A DNA stretch of 64,000 nt from positions 1,156,179 through 1,220,178 of the forward strand of contig CP126121.1 in NCBI GenBank assembly GCA_030123625.1, given 5' to 3'. The translations under genes and the position numbers were made by a program. Below the pieces are notes generated by a model that saw only the letters and a list, made by a program, of their open reading frames with translations, made no database searches and was not told where the DNA came from. The DNA comes from Nitrospira sp. GTDB taxonomy: Bacteria > Nitrospirota > Nitrospiria > Nitrospirales > Nitrospiraceae. Of this stretch, positions 1 to 7,466 are shown in pieces. The first letter of the stretch is position 1. Every line of letters begins with the position of its first letter.

Positions 1-150
1 AACGGTTTTCCACGTTCCTTGATCGAGCCTCGACGCACTATGCACGATCGAGATCGGTTCGGCCTGCGTCAGACAATGCCGCAAACTGTCTCGATACAAA
101 CCATCTCGATGAACAAGAGCAATGTTGATTCCATGGGTATGGATCATCAT
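1..150 (-). CDS. Response regulator receiver-like protein, N-terminal part (cut by window edge)
   Basis: Only the first 50 codons are present and the gene runs off the left edge. The peptide begins MMIHTHGINIALVHRDGLYR and continues with a helix like the first helix of NarL/FixJ receiver domains (pattern I-x-I-A-L-V-x-x-D-G-L-x-R-x-S-L). In canonical receivers an acidic pair follows the first strand; here the equivalent stretch is VHRD, so phosphorylation may be lost. The ATG at 150 follows a GTGAGG ribosome-binding site with 6 bases between. The fold assignment is inference from a short stretch; any output domain lies outside the window. Confidence 0.5.
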   Translation of the reverse strand, partial: MMIHTHGINIALVHRDGLYRDSLRHCLTQAEPISIVHSASRLDQGTWKTV

Positions 151-573
151 CGATGACCTCACAATAGCTGATGAATAACGACATGCTCGTGCGCGAAGAA
201 ATTGAACCGAGCTCTCACTTGTAAGGTTTGTTCTGCCGGAAAATCCTTGTAGACAAATTAATTCTAAAAGTAAACCTAATAGATTGTTCACCAAAAATGG
301 TGAGCCATTCGCGTTCAACGAGCAAGTTTGATGCTACATCATTCGCCGATGATTCCTGAGGACATTTCACCTGAATTCAACATGATGGCTGAGAGGAATA
401 CGTGCAGCGGTTTCAATGTATCTAATCCGATTCATCATGATGAATCTAGAACGATACACCTCAGAGGATCTGTCTCATTTTGAAACACTCAATGCATCTG
501 GAATAGGGGAATGTCGAGAAAGGTAATAGAGCAGTCGCCGGTGAGGCATTACCCCCGAGAAGCCATTCAACTC
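151..573. other. Gene-free stretch with hairpin and palindrome
   Basis: No credible gene is seen. The stretch is AT-richer than its surroundings. It holds a perfect 6-bp hairpin (TCACCA-AAAA-TGGTGA, 288-303) and an 18-bp perfect palindrome at 429-446. It separates the divergent regulator-like gene on the left from the HTH-ATPase gene on the right, so control sites are plausible. Confidence 0.5.
429..446. promoter_or_regulatory. 18-bp perfect palindrome, possible operator
   Basis: The sequence GATTCATCATGATGAATC equals its own reverse complement with no spacer. That form suits a dimeric DNA-binding protein better than a terminator. It lies about 280 bp upstream of the partial response regulator start and about 350 bp upstream of the HTH-ATPase gene. 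The binding protein is unknown. Confidence 0.4.
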
Positions 574-677
574 TCACGCGCTCTTAAACTTCATGAGTTT
601 CACAATAGATGCAGAGAAGGGAAGAGCCAGGCCGATCACCAATTACGTGATCAAGAGACAGCCGCTAGGCAACGACA
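574..677 (-). pseudogene. Relic of MFS transporter 3' end (copy A)
   Basis: Read on the minus strand, this stretch gives the tail LVIGLALPFS followed by a stretch ending KFKSA and a stop. This matches the last 24 or so residues of the intact MFS gene at 3160-4794. The codon before the conserved stretch has become TAA (CAA in the intact gene), and nothing upstream resembles the rest of the transporter. It is one of three copies of this 3' end within 3 kb and is the most diverged. Confidence 0.65.
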
Positions 678-737
678 AGACTGGAATCGTGTTGCAGTGC
701 CAAGCGAGAATACACGAAACCCGCTGAACAGGTGATC

Positions 738-780
738 TTGACAATTTCAATATTCTTACATTGACAATTTATTGACAATA
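738..780 (+). promoter_or_regulatory. Triple TTGACAAT repeat upstream of HTH-ATPase gene
   Basis: TTGACAAT occurs at 738-745, 761-768 and 772-779. The first two copies extend to TTGACAATTT, and the last two starts are 11 bp apart, about one helical turn. The repeats end 16 bases before the ATG at 796, so a bound protein would block transcription or translation of that gene. Autoregulation by its own N-terminal HTH is inference. TTGACA also resembles a -35 box, but no matching -10 box sits 17 bp downstream. Confidence 0.45.
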
Positions 781-795
781 TGCCACCGTTTCATC

Positions 796-1830
796 ATGCA
801 TCCTAAGCGGCAGATCCTTGCTCTTCTATCTCGTCGAAGCTCTGCTTCGGGAGGAGAACTACGAGAGCGCCTCAAGCTCAGCCGGCAAGCCTTAAGTCTC
901 CATCTTAAAAACTTGCTTGCGGAGCACAAAATCGTGAAATCGGGAACAACCCGAGGAGCCAGCTATAGGTTGGCCGGCCGAGCAGATCAACCTATTATAC
1001 TGACTCGTTCGCTCGCTACGAGGGGCTGCGATGAAGATCGAGTTTGGGATGAAATCGAGGTGCGTCTCCAGCTCAAGCGAGCGCTTCGCCCCAATGTATT
1101 GGCGATCATGCGGTATGCCTTCACGGAAATGCTCAATAATGCCATTGAACATTCACAATCTGATCGATGTACCATTCAAGTTGTGCTAGGGCCAAACCAG
1201 ATATCCTTCGATATTCGCGATCTGGGAATCGGCGTATTTCATTCCATTGCGTCGAAATTCCACCTTCCGGATGAAGAGACAGCGCTCGTTGAGCTTCTCA
1301 AAGGTAAGACGACCACCATGCCTCACGCTCACACCGGCGAAGGACTTTTTTTCACATCACGGGTCGGTGATACATTTTCTTTGAAGTCCCACCGGATACA
1401 AATTGAATGGAACCGTGCCAAGGAGGACGTGTTTGTTTCACAGTCACGTTTCACGCGTGGAACCCTCGTACAGTTTTTGGTTCGGCGTGGTGCCCGCCAG
1501 ACTCTCGACAAGGTGTTCGGTGAATTTGCTCCTCAAAAGTATGATTTCCAATTTCAAAAGACTGAAGTACGGGTCAAGCTTCTGCAGCCTGACTATGTCT
1601 CTCGCTCTGAGGCAAGACGCCTTTTGGCCAACTTGGAGAAGTTCCGTGAGATCATCTTTGATTTTCGAGACGTGCGCTCGGTGGGCCAAGGGTTCGCAGA
1701 CGAAGTGTTTCGCGTGTTTGCCGATCGCAACCCCCGTATTGTGCTTCGCCCCGAAAATGCCGGTCCCGCCGTCATGGCCATGATCAAGCATGTGAGCCGA
1801 GAAGCCGGCGCCAGCAATATACCGAAATGA
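796..1830 (+). CDS. Winged-helix / HATPase / DUF4325 (STAS-like) regulatory protein
   Basis: The product is about 344 residues with three modules. Residues 1-60 are a winged helix, with the recognition region around SRQALSLHLKNLL. Residues roughly 85-215 are a histidine-kinase-type ATPase domain with an N-box (FTEMLNNAIEHS), a DLGIGV G1-like box and a THTGEG-like ATP lid written HAHTGEG. The last 90 residues match the DUF4325 STAS-like fold, ending in a pattern around FDFRDVRSVGQGFADEVFRV. There is no dimerisation/phosphoacceptor helix, so it is not a classical kinase. The start is uncertain: TTG at 772 would add eight residues, and neither start has a clear ribosome-binding site. Confidence 0.8.
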   Translation: MHPKRQILALLSRRSSASGGELRERLKLSRQALSLHLKNLLAEHKIVKSGTTRGASYRLAGRADQPIILTRSLATRGCDEDRVWDEIEVRLQLKRALRPNVLAIMRYAFTEMLNNAIEHSQSDRCTIQVVLGPNQISFDIRDLGIGVFHSIASKFHLPDEETALVELLKGKTTTMPHAHTGEGLFFTSRVGDTFSLKSHRIQIEWNRAKEDVFVSQSRFTRGTLVQFLVRRGARQTLDKVFGEFAPQKYDFQFQKTEVRVKLLQPDYVSRSEARRLLANLEKFREIIFDFRDVRSVGQGFADEVFRVFADRNPRIVLRPENAGPAVMAMIKHVSREAGASNIPK

Positions 1831-1993
1831 CGATCAGTGAGAATGCCAAGGCATCATACTTCTGCCTGCTCCGTAGAAATCAATAAATCGAGCGAATCTG
1901 GACACGGGTGATAATCCTGAGAGAAGATAGTCGCAATCTGAAAAATAGCATCTTGTTACGATTCTCGCTGCATTTGCAGAGCGACAAGCACAG

Positions 1994-2175
1994 ATGAACA
2001 TCCGTGAAGTGGTCGGACTCATCCTCTTGGTCATGGGCGTTATTCTATTTCCATTTGGATATTGGCTTCACCACGTATGGTACCTTTGGTACCTGTGGCA
2101 GTAATGTTGGTTTTCATAGGCGCATTCTTATTCTTTACTCACCGTATGAGTAAAAGCTTCGGAAACCCTCCCTGA
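1994..2175 (+). pseudogene. Small two-TM membrane protein broken by a frameshift
   Basis: An ATG at 1994 opens a 36-codon frame beginning MNIREVVGLILLVMGVILFP and ending at 2104. A second hydrophobic stretch follows in another frame (LVPVAVMLVFIGAFLFF, then THRMSKSFGNPP, stop at 2175). Joining the frames near 2081-2086, at the CTTTGG in TACCTTTGGTACCT, gives one plausible 59-residue protein with two membrane helices and a basic tail. One base missing, or two extra, would explain the break. It could be a real mutation, a sequence error or programmed slippage. No known family was recognised. Confidence 0.4.
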
Positions 2176-2298
2176 TACGGATCATCTCAGAGCCCCCTTG
2201 GTACGCGACGATCTCCGAGGCTTCCCTGGTAGCCGAATCCGAGATACCCACAAAGCCGATTCAGATATTGACATTGATGGCGACGGCGAATGATTTTG

Positions 2299-2415
2299 CT
2301 ATGCGCTCTTGAACTTGGTGAGCTTGGCAAACAGAATGGCCGAGAAGGGAAGAGCCAGTCCGATCACCAATTGCGCGATCAGAAGATCGCCGAGCTGGCT
2401 ACTATTTGAACTGTC
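2299..2415 (-). pseudogene. Relic of MFS transporter 3' end (copy B)
   Basis: The minus strand encodes SSQLGDLLIAQLVIGLALPF followed by SAILFAKLTKFKSA and a stop. This is nearly identical to the C-terminus of the intact MFS protein at 3160-4794 (which has SQLGELLITQLV and ends KFKSV). Similarity stops abruptly upstream at about 2415, so only about 38 codons survive. The hicBA genes follow immediately, suggesting that insertion or recombination removed the rest. Confidence 0.7.
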
Positions 2416-2473
2416 GCGCATACCGGCCGAGAGCGGCGATGGCCGCTTGCTATCACAGTCACATCATTTAGGA

Positions 2474-2701
2474 CTACAGCAACCCGTTCAATTGCTCCAC
2501 AGACAATCGTGCTTGTTTGAGAAGGTGAGCAAGAGTAGAACGTTTGAGAGGACGATGAGCGGGAACGGTGATTTTCAACACTTCCGTGGGAAGGCGCTTC
2601 TGCAGGCGGATGTGGCTGCCCTTCTGACGGACGATCACCCAGCCATCTCGCTGCAGAGCCCGAAGCACCTCGAGATACGAGAGGCTTGGGACTTTACTCA
2701 T
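2474..2701 (-). CDS. hicA: HicA-type mRNA interferase toxin
   Basis: A 75-residue protein of the YcfA/HicA family. It has the dsRBD-like core with LEVLRALQRDGWVIVRQKGS followed by HIRL, where the conserved G-S-H with its catalytic His is intact. The C-terminal half LKRSTLAHLLKQARLS is also typical. HicA proteins cleave mRNA when not bound by HicB. The gene overlaps the preceding antitoxin gene by 4 bases (2698-2701), the usual translational coupling. Here the order is hicB first, the reverse of many hicAB loci. Confidence 0.88.
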   Translation of the reverse strand: MSKVPSLSYLEVLRALQRDGWVIVRQKGSHIRLQKRLPTEVLKITVPAHRPLKRSTLAHLLKQARLSVEQLNGLL

Positions 2702-2901
2702 ACTGCCAGCTCGATCTCCTCAGCCTCGGAGCTCAAGGTCAGATCATCTTCAACAGGCTCCAAGTACAGCTCGATGGCCTCTCGAATGTTCTTGATCGCC
2801 TCTTCCTTGCTCTCGCCTTCGCTGATGCAGCCAGGAAGAGCGGGAACAAACACTGTGAATCCACCATCCTCGCTTGGTTCCAACACCACTTTGAGTTTCA
2901 T
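2698..2901 (-). CDS. hicB: HicB-type antitoxin
   Basis: About 67 residues starting MKLKVVLEPSEDGGFTVFVP. It has the partial RNase-H fold of HicB antitoxins: LPGCISEGESKEEAIKNIRE then AIELYLE. No separate C-terminal DNA-binding domain is present, so this is the short form. An in-frame ATG at 2937 would add 12 residues, but the downstream ATG fits the family start and has GAGG 6 bases before it. It is expected to neutralise the HicA toxin encoded directly downstream. Confidence 0.85.
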   Translation of the reverse strand: MKLKVVLEPSEDGGFTVFVPALPGCISEGESKEEAIKNIREAIELYLEPVEDDLTLSSEAEEIELAV

Positions 2902-3159
2902 GGACGCCTCGTTCAATGCCTGGGCAAAGCATAACAAACTGCTCAGAGAGGAGGCAATGAGAGGATGAATTCACAACCAGCCACGTGAAACGGGACTGTA
3001 AAGGCAGCGCGGTCTTCCGATGTATCGGCCATGTCAGGTTTCGGCAAGTTGCAGCGAGGAATGCGAAGAGCAAAAACAAGAAACTGCCGGGGAAGCCGAC
3101 GTTATACATCACTATCCCATTCCGCGCCGATTCTGCCCTGCAACCACTGCAACAGGGAC

Positions 3160-4794
3160 TCACACGCTCTTGAACTTGGTGAGTTTCGCAAACAGGATGG
3201 CGGAGAAGGGAAGAGCCAGTCCGATCACCAGTTGAGTGATCAGAAGCTCGCCGAGTTGGCTGTAATCGGCAGGAGTCTGAAGCACAGCGGTCGCTTGATC
3301 GCGCACCTCCCTGGTGACGACGAAGATTTCATTGAGATATTTGGTGCCGAGCTGACTCAGGGAAAGCGCAAGATTGGTGAAGGAGGCCATCACGGCAAAG
3401 AAGGTGGCTTTCAGATTGGGGGGAGCAGAGTTCGCAATCCAGGCCAACATCGGAATCATGGAGATCTGCACAAGGGGCGATTCCAACGCCGTATCGACCA
3501 AAGCAATGAAGCGTGCATCGACGACTCCGCCGGTCATCTTCGCTGTCCATTCGTGCAAACCATAATACATGCCTACAATCGGTAAGGAGAGCAGAGTCCC
3601 GACGACGGTCAAAAATCCGACTACGTACATGATCGAACGTTCGGCCATAAAGCGCCGAAAGGCGAACATGCCGACCAAGGCCAACACGCCGCCGATCAAG
3701 GAGAGGACGGACAAGAATTGCTGATCGAACTTCAGGTCATCGATCATCCACCAGGTCGATCCCGGACCGGGTCCTGGAATCGCGCGCAAGGCAAAGATGA
3801 CCGCCGCAGTGCCGATTAAAGTGAGCCGTTTATCGGGCTCTAGTTCCCGCACAAGTCTCGACATCAAGAACAGCACGATGCTCATCGAACCGACGAACAC
3901 AATCTCCTCTCGATATGGAAATCCGCCCAATCCCACTGTCAACGTGAAGAGAACAAAGGCGCCGCTTCCACCGAGGATCCACCAATTGGGTTTTGTCGGC
4001 TCGTTCTCCACATCACGCACATCCACCATCTTCCGGGCCTGCTCCGGTGAGAACCCTTCCTGAATAAGTCGCTGCATCTGACGCTGTCTTAGCCACCATG
4101 CCAATCCGACCCCTGCCACAGAGACAACCGGGATCACCATGGCCATGAGATAGATGTTCTCATACAGCCGAACGAGGTCGCCTTGCGGCAACCCTTCCGT
4201 CCCACTGAAGACATACACGTTAATGAGCGCGACGAGGATCCCGCCTCCGACAATCGCAACACGGCCGAGTGTCTGCATCGTGGTGTGCATCAGCTTGCGT
4301 GTTTGATCATCGAATGGGTGTCCTTGATCGTCGACACGAGGAACCGCTTCGACGGTCATGGCGTCCGCAACGACGTCTTGAATGACATACCCGATGGGAG
4401 CAAGCAACACGCTGAGGACATACCAGACTTCCGCGGGAAAGATCGCCGTCATCGCTTCGCGGTGACCGATCAACAGGGCCATGATCCCGAGGCTGATCGT
4501 CAACAGCCCTGCCCCCAACCCGACGAGCCAGCTCTTCCATCGCCACACGAGATCGACCGTGTGGCCGATCGGCATCTTCAAGGCCCAGGGAATCCCGGCC
4601 CAAAATCCGAGCGCGGCGAGAAATGCGGCGGAGAGTCCGAGGTAGTCTTTGACGAAGAACGTCCCGACGATTCCGGTGAGACCTGAGATACCGTAGGCGA
4701 CATAGACCATGAGCGGCGGCAGATACGACAACCGCATCTCGCGACCGAGAGACAGGATATTGCGATCAACCCAGGAAACCAGTGGATTCGGCAT
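3160..4794 (-). CDS. MFS transporter, BT1-like
   Basis: A 544-residue polytopic membrane protein with about 12 hydrophobic segments. Its opening (EMRLSYLPPLMVYVAYGISG, then a PWALKMPIGHTVDL loop near residue 70-85) resembles BT1/folate-biopterin type major facilitators. The conserved acidic, GHxVD-like first loop favours the MFS over other permeases. The substrate cannot be told from sequence. The central loop (residues about 235-260) is charged and cytoplasmic. The 3' end of this gene has been copied at least twice upstream (574-677 and 2299-2415). The gene is minus strand, with its own start at 4794, 36 bases from the next upstream gene. Confidence 0.75.
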   Translation of the reverse strand: MPNPLVSWVDRNILSLGREMRLSYLPPLMVYVAYGISGLTGIVGTFFVKDYLGLSAAFLAALGFWAGIPWALKMPIGHTVDLVWRWKSWLVGLGAGLLTISLGIMALLIGHREAMTAIFPAEVWYVLSVLLAPIGYVIQDVVADAMTVEAVPRVDDQGHPFDDQTRKLMHTTMQTLGRVAIVGGGILVALINVYVFSGTEGLPQGDLVRLYENIYLMAMVIPVVSVAGVGLAWWLRQRQMQRLIQEGFSPEQARKMVDVRDVENEPTKPNWWILGGSGAFVLFTLTVGLGGFPYREEIVFVGSMSIVLFLMSRLVRELEPDKRLTLIGTAAVIFALRAIPGPGPGSTWWMIDDLKFDQQFLSVLSLIGGVLALVGMFAFRRFMAERSIMYVVGFLTVVGTLLSLPIVGMYYGLHEWTAKMTGGVVDARFIALVDTALESPLVQISMIPMLAWIANSAPPNLKATFFAVMASFTNLALSLSQLGTKYLNEIFVVTREVRDQATAVLQTPADYSQLGELLITQLVIGLALPFSAILFAKLTKFKSV

Positions 4795-4830
4795 CGTGCG
4801 GTTAGATGGCTACGCTGTTCAATAGGATGC

Positions 4831-5712
4831 CTACGTGCCGACCCTAGTCGGCGAACGACGCCGGAGCAAGTCCTCAAGAGCCGCGCGCATCTCAGACGGC
4901 GGCAGATGAATCCGATCGCCGTGTCCGGCCAGTACCCATTCAAACGGATAGTCGAGGAGTTTCCGGATGGACTCGACCAAGGTCCATTTTCTCCAAACGA
5001 GACGGGTAGGAGCTTCCAACGACTTGGTGTGCGGATCCCACCAGAGATGATCGCCGGTGAAAAGAAATCGCTCACGGTACAGCAGGGCCATGCATCCCGC
5101 TGTATGGCCCGGCACGGGAACGATCTGGAATTCTGATTTCACTCGAACCGTATCTTCTCCCTCGATCACCCGTTCCGCAGTCGGAGCGGCAGCTCGATCC
5201 GCCTGATGAATGATGCGCTCCGCACCGAAATGCGCGGCATACTTCTCTGCGTCCGCCACGTCATCCTTGTGGGTCAGAAAGATATGGGCGATACCGCCCC
5301 GCCGTTCAAAGACCTCGACGAGATGCTTGATGTACCGAGGAGAGTCGATCAGCCAGTTACCGGCCGAGTGTTCAATGAAAAAACTATTCGCTCCGAATGA
5401 TTTCTCCGAATTGAAACCGCAATAACTCACCTCGTCGTCGAGACGCAACGGAAAACTCGCCATGGCTGTGTGCAATCGTGCCTTGTCGCTGTATTCGGTG
5501 CCGATCGAACCGACCGGGCAGGCAAGCAACGCCTGATACGCTTGATGAATCCGCGGTTCACTATCCGGCTGGCGGCTGACCGCGGAATAGTCGCCGACTT
5601 CTTCGAAACTCAGCGGCGCCAACTGGCGACAGGTGTCGCAATTGATGCAGGTGGCATCCACGTAGAAGTTACCGGGAACGTTGGAATCGAGGCGTTTGTG
5701 TCGGTCGGCCAT
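4831..5712 (-). CDS. Ferredoxin-domain / metallo-beta-lactamase-fold fusion protein
   Basis: About 293 residues. The N-terminal 75 carry an iron-sulfur motif (CINCDTC then C later in ACPVGSIG), matching a 4Fe-4S ferredoxin unit. The remainder is an MBL-fold hydrolase: FLTHKDDVADAEKYAAHFGA, then PGHTAGC, LFTGDHLW and LAGHGDRIHL. The first metal motif reads THKDDVAD rather than HxHxDH, so the dinuclear site may be altered. The start ATG at 5712 overlaps the stop of alkA by one base (TAATG), indicating translational coupling; a longer frame to 5793 is less likely. The function is unknown; a redox-linked hydrolase is inferred. Confidence 0.8.
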   Translation of the reverse strand: MADRHKRLDSNVPGNFYVDATCINCDTCRQLAPLSFEEVGDYSAVSRQPDSEPRIHQAYQALLACPVGSIGTEYSDKARLHTAMASFPLRLDDEVSYCGFNSEKSFGANSFFIEHSAGNWLIDSPRYIKHLVEVFERRGGIAHIFLTHKDDVADAEKYAAHFGAERIIHQADRAAAPTAERVIEGEDTVRVKSEFQIVPVPGHTAGCMALLYRERFLFTGDHLWWDPHTKSLEAPTRLVWRKWTLVESIRKLLDYPFEWVLAGHGDRIHLPPSEMRAALEDLLRRRSPTRVGT

Positions 5713-6353
5713 TAGAACACTTCCATAGCCCGCTTTTTCCGATCCGCGGCACGCCAGAGATACCAGGCGGCGGCCGTCCGGTAGGGTCTCCATCGCTCGC
5801 CGTATTGTAACAGCTGTTTTGGGGTGGGCATCGTGGGTCGCCGATAGGCGATCCGGAAGCCGTTGCGCAGGCCGAAATCATCAACCGGCAACACATCGGG
5901 ACGCCCCAACTGAAAGATCAACAACATTTCAACCGTCCATTGGCCGATGCCTCGGACTTCGATCAGCCGTCGGATAATCGCCTCATCAGCCAATTGCCTG
6001 ATCATACGGTTTGTCGGCACAGTCCCATCGAGGGTTTTCGTAGCCAGATCACGAAGCGCCAAAATCTTCGGTCGCGAGAAACCGGCTTTCCTGACCGATC
6101 GCATATGCATGGCAAGCAGCTCATCCGGACGAGGAAATCTCCGGCCGGGAAAGAGGGCAATAAATCGCCTGAGGATACTCTCGGCGGCTTTGTCGTGGAG
6201 CTGTTGATAGGCGATCGCCCGGGCCAACGACTCGAACGGCGAGCGGCGTATCTTCGGCATCAACGTGAAAGGACCGATCTCCTGGATCAACCGACGCATG
6301 ACCGGATCGACCCTGGAAAGATGGTCGGTCGGTTCAGGATCGAGGCGACTCAT
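5712..6353 (-). CDS. alkA: DNA-3-methyladenine glycosylase II, AlkA-type
   Basis: About 213 residues of the HhH-GPD superfamily that removes alkylated purines. The helix-hairpin-helix region reads LIEVRGIGQWTVEMLLIF, followed by the catalytic Asp context LPVDDFGLRNG. The N-terminal AlkA domain is short, as in many bacterial forms. The start ATG at 6353 overlaps the stop of the NmrA-like gene by one base, and its own stop overlaps the ferredoxin-MBL gene the same way, so three genes form a tightly coupled minus-strand operon. In-frame sequence up to 6455 is upstream extension inside the previous gene. Confidence 0.88.
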   Translation of the reverse strand: MSRLDPEPTDHLSRVDPVMRRLIQEIGPFTLMPKIRRSPFESLARAIAYQQLHDKAAESILRRFIALFPGRRFPRPDELLAMHMRSVRKAGFSRPKILALRDLATKTLDGTVPTNRMIRQLADEAIIRRLIEVRGIGQWTVEMLLIFQLGRPDVLPVDDFGLRNGFRIAYRRPTMPTPKQLLQYGERWRPYRTAAAWYLWRAADRKKRAMEVF

Positions 6354-7303
6354 TACGTGAGCGGAATACGGCTCTTGTTCTGAGTCAACCAGACTTCGAA
6401 TGTCTGCAACGCCAGATTCAAGCTCTTGGCGACGGCAACATTGCGTGCCCCGCAAAATACTTCATTGAAATCGGCCTTAAACTGGAACATGTTCCCGAGA
6501 TCCTCGGCGCCCTTGAAACCGAACGCTCGATACTGCTCCGGCGTCACCGCATTGTACCGCACCGGTTGACCCAACGCCTTGGTCATCACCGCCGCCATTT
6601 CTTGGCCTGTCAAATGTTCACCGGCAATCCCGATCGTCTTGCCGATGGGCTCCTTGCCGCCCTTGAAGATTCCCAACGCGCATTTCCCGATGTCCTCGAC
6701 CGCGATCCCCGGCAGTTTTTTATCTCCCATCGGCATCGTGAACAGGAACGTGCCGTCCGGCCCTTTCTTCGGTCCCATGCCGAAGAAAATCAAATTGTCC
6801 CAATAAAATGAAGTCAACAGAAAGGTCACTGGAAGGCCCAATTTGGTGAACTCTTGCTCAACTTCTCCCTTTGCATCAAAATGCGGGACTTTATACTTGC
6901 CCATCAACGTCGGCATGCGATTGTCTGACAGGGGCACCCATTTGCGTGTATCTTCCAACGTAGACCAGATCACATGTTGCACCGACGCGGCCTTCGCCGC
7001 CTCGGCCTGATTCTTGGCCTGCGCATACTCTTTTTCGGGGGAAAAGTGCTCCCAGAAATTCGTTAGACAAAACACGCCGTAGGCTCCCGCAAAGGCATGT
7101 TTCAGGCTCGCAATATCATCCAAATCGGCAGCCACCACTTCGGCACCAAGCTTGGCGAGCGCCTTGGCTTTGTTCGAATTCACATCTCTCGTCAACGCAC
7201 GGGCAATAAAGGTCTTGTCCGGATCGCTCACGATTGCCCGCACGAGTCCCCCGCCTTGCATGCCGGTCGCCCCCACGACCGCAATGATCTTTCTATCAGC
7301 CAT
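6353..7303 (-). CDS. NmrA-family NAD(P)-binding protein
   Basis: A 316-residue atypical short-chain dehydrogenase. The N-terminal nucleotide motif is VVGATGMQGGGLVRAIV, followed by an acidic strand end AADLDD and the typical NmrA run GAYGVFCLTNFWEHFSPEKE. No catalytic YxxxK pair is evident at the usual place, as expected for NmrA-like redox sensors or isoflavone-reductase-type enzymes. It is the first gene of the coupled trio with alkA and the ferredoxin-MBL protein. A purine-rich ribosome-binding site (GAGAGGAGG) precedes the start at 7303. The physiological ligand is unknown. Confidence 0.82.
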   Translation of the reverse strand: MADRKIIAVVGATGMQGGGLVRAIVSDPDKTFIARALTRDVNSNKAKALAKLGAEVVAADLDDIASLKHAFAGAYGVFCLTNFWEHFSPEKEYAQAKNQAEAAKAASVQHVIWSTLEDTRKWVPLSDNRMPTLMGKYKVPHFDAKGEVEQEFTKLGLPVTFLLTSFYWDNLIFFGMGPKKGPDGTFLFTMPMGDKKLPGIAVEDIGKCALGIFKGGKEPIGKTIGIAGEHLTGQEMAAVMTKALGQPVRYNAVTPEQYRAFGFKGAEDLGNMFQFKADFNEVFCGARNVAVAKSLNLALQTFEVWLTQNKSRIPLT

Positions 7304-7316
7304 AGAACCTCCTCTC

Positions 7317-7466
7317 AGCAGATGTTCAAACGGGGTGTCAGCAAGGCCGCAGCAATCGACACCGAACAGGCTGAGATTGAGGTTAAGGCTGAGTGGAGAT
7401 TCGATTCATCGACCTTAGCCTTAACCTTGACCTTCATGAAGCTGGTGCCCCGTTTCAACATCTGCT
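7317..7466. repeat. 150-bp inverted-repeat element (MITE-like) between two genes
   Basis: The outer arms are 26 bp (7317-7342 and 7441-7466) and match at 22 of 26 positions as an inverted repeat; two of the four mismatches would still wobble-pair in RNA. Inside are perfect 10-bp arms GGTTAAGGCT (7381-7390) and AGCCTTAACC (7417-7426). The element fills the whole intergenic space and its right end reaches the stop codon of the SDR gene. The inner arm carries the CCTTAACCTT motif seen again at 15165-15178 and 44357-44385. There is no coding capacity. The nature is inferred: a miniature mobile element or a large RNA hairpin. Confidence 0.65.

Noticed and set aside
738-766. TTGACA sequences read as a -35 promoter box
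   Set aside because: No -10 box lies at 16-18 bp. The evenly repeated TTGACAAT fits an operator better.
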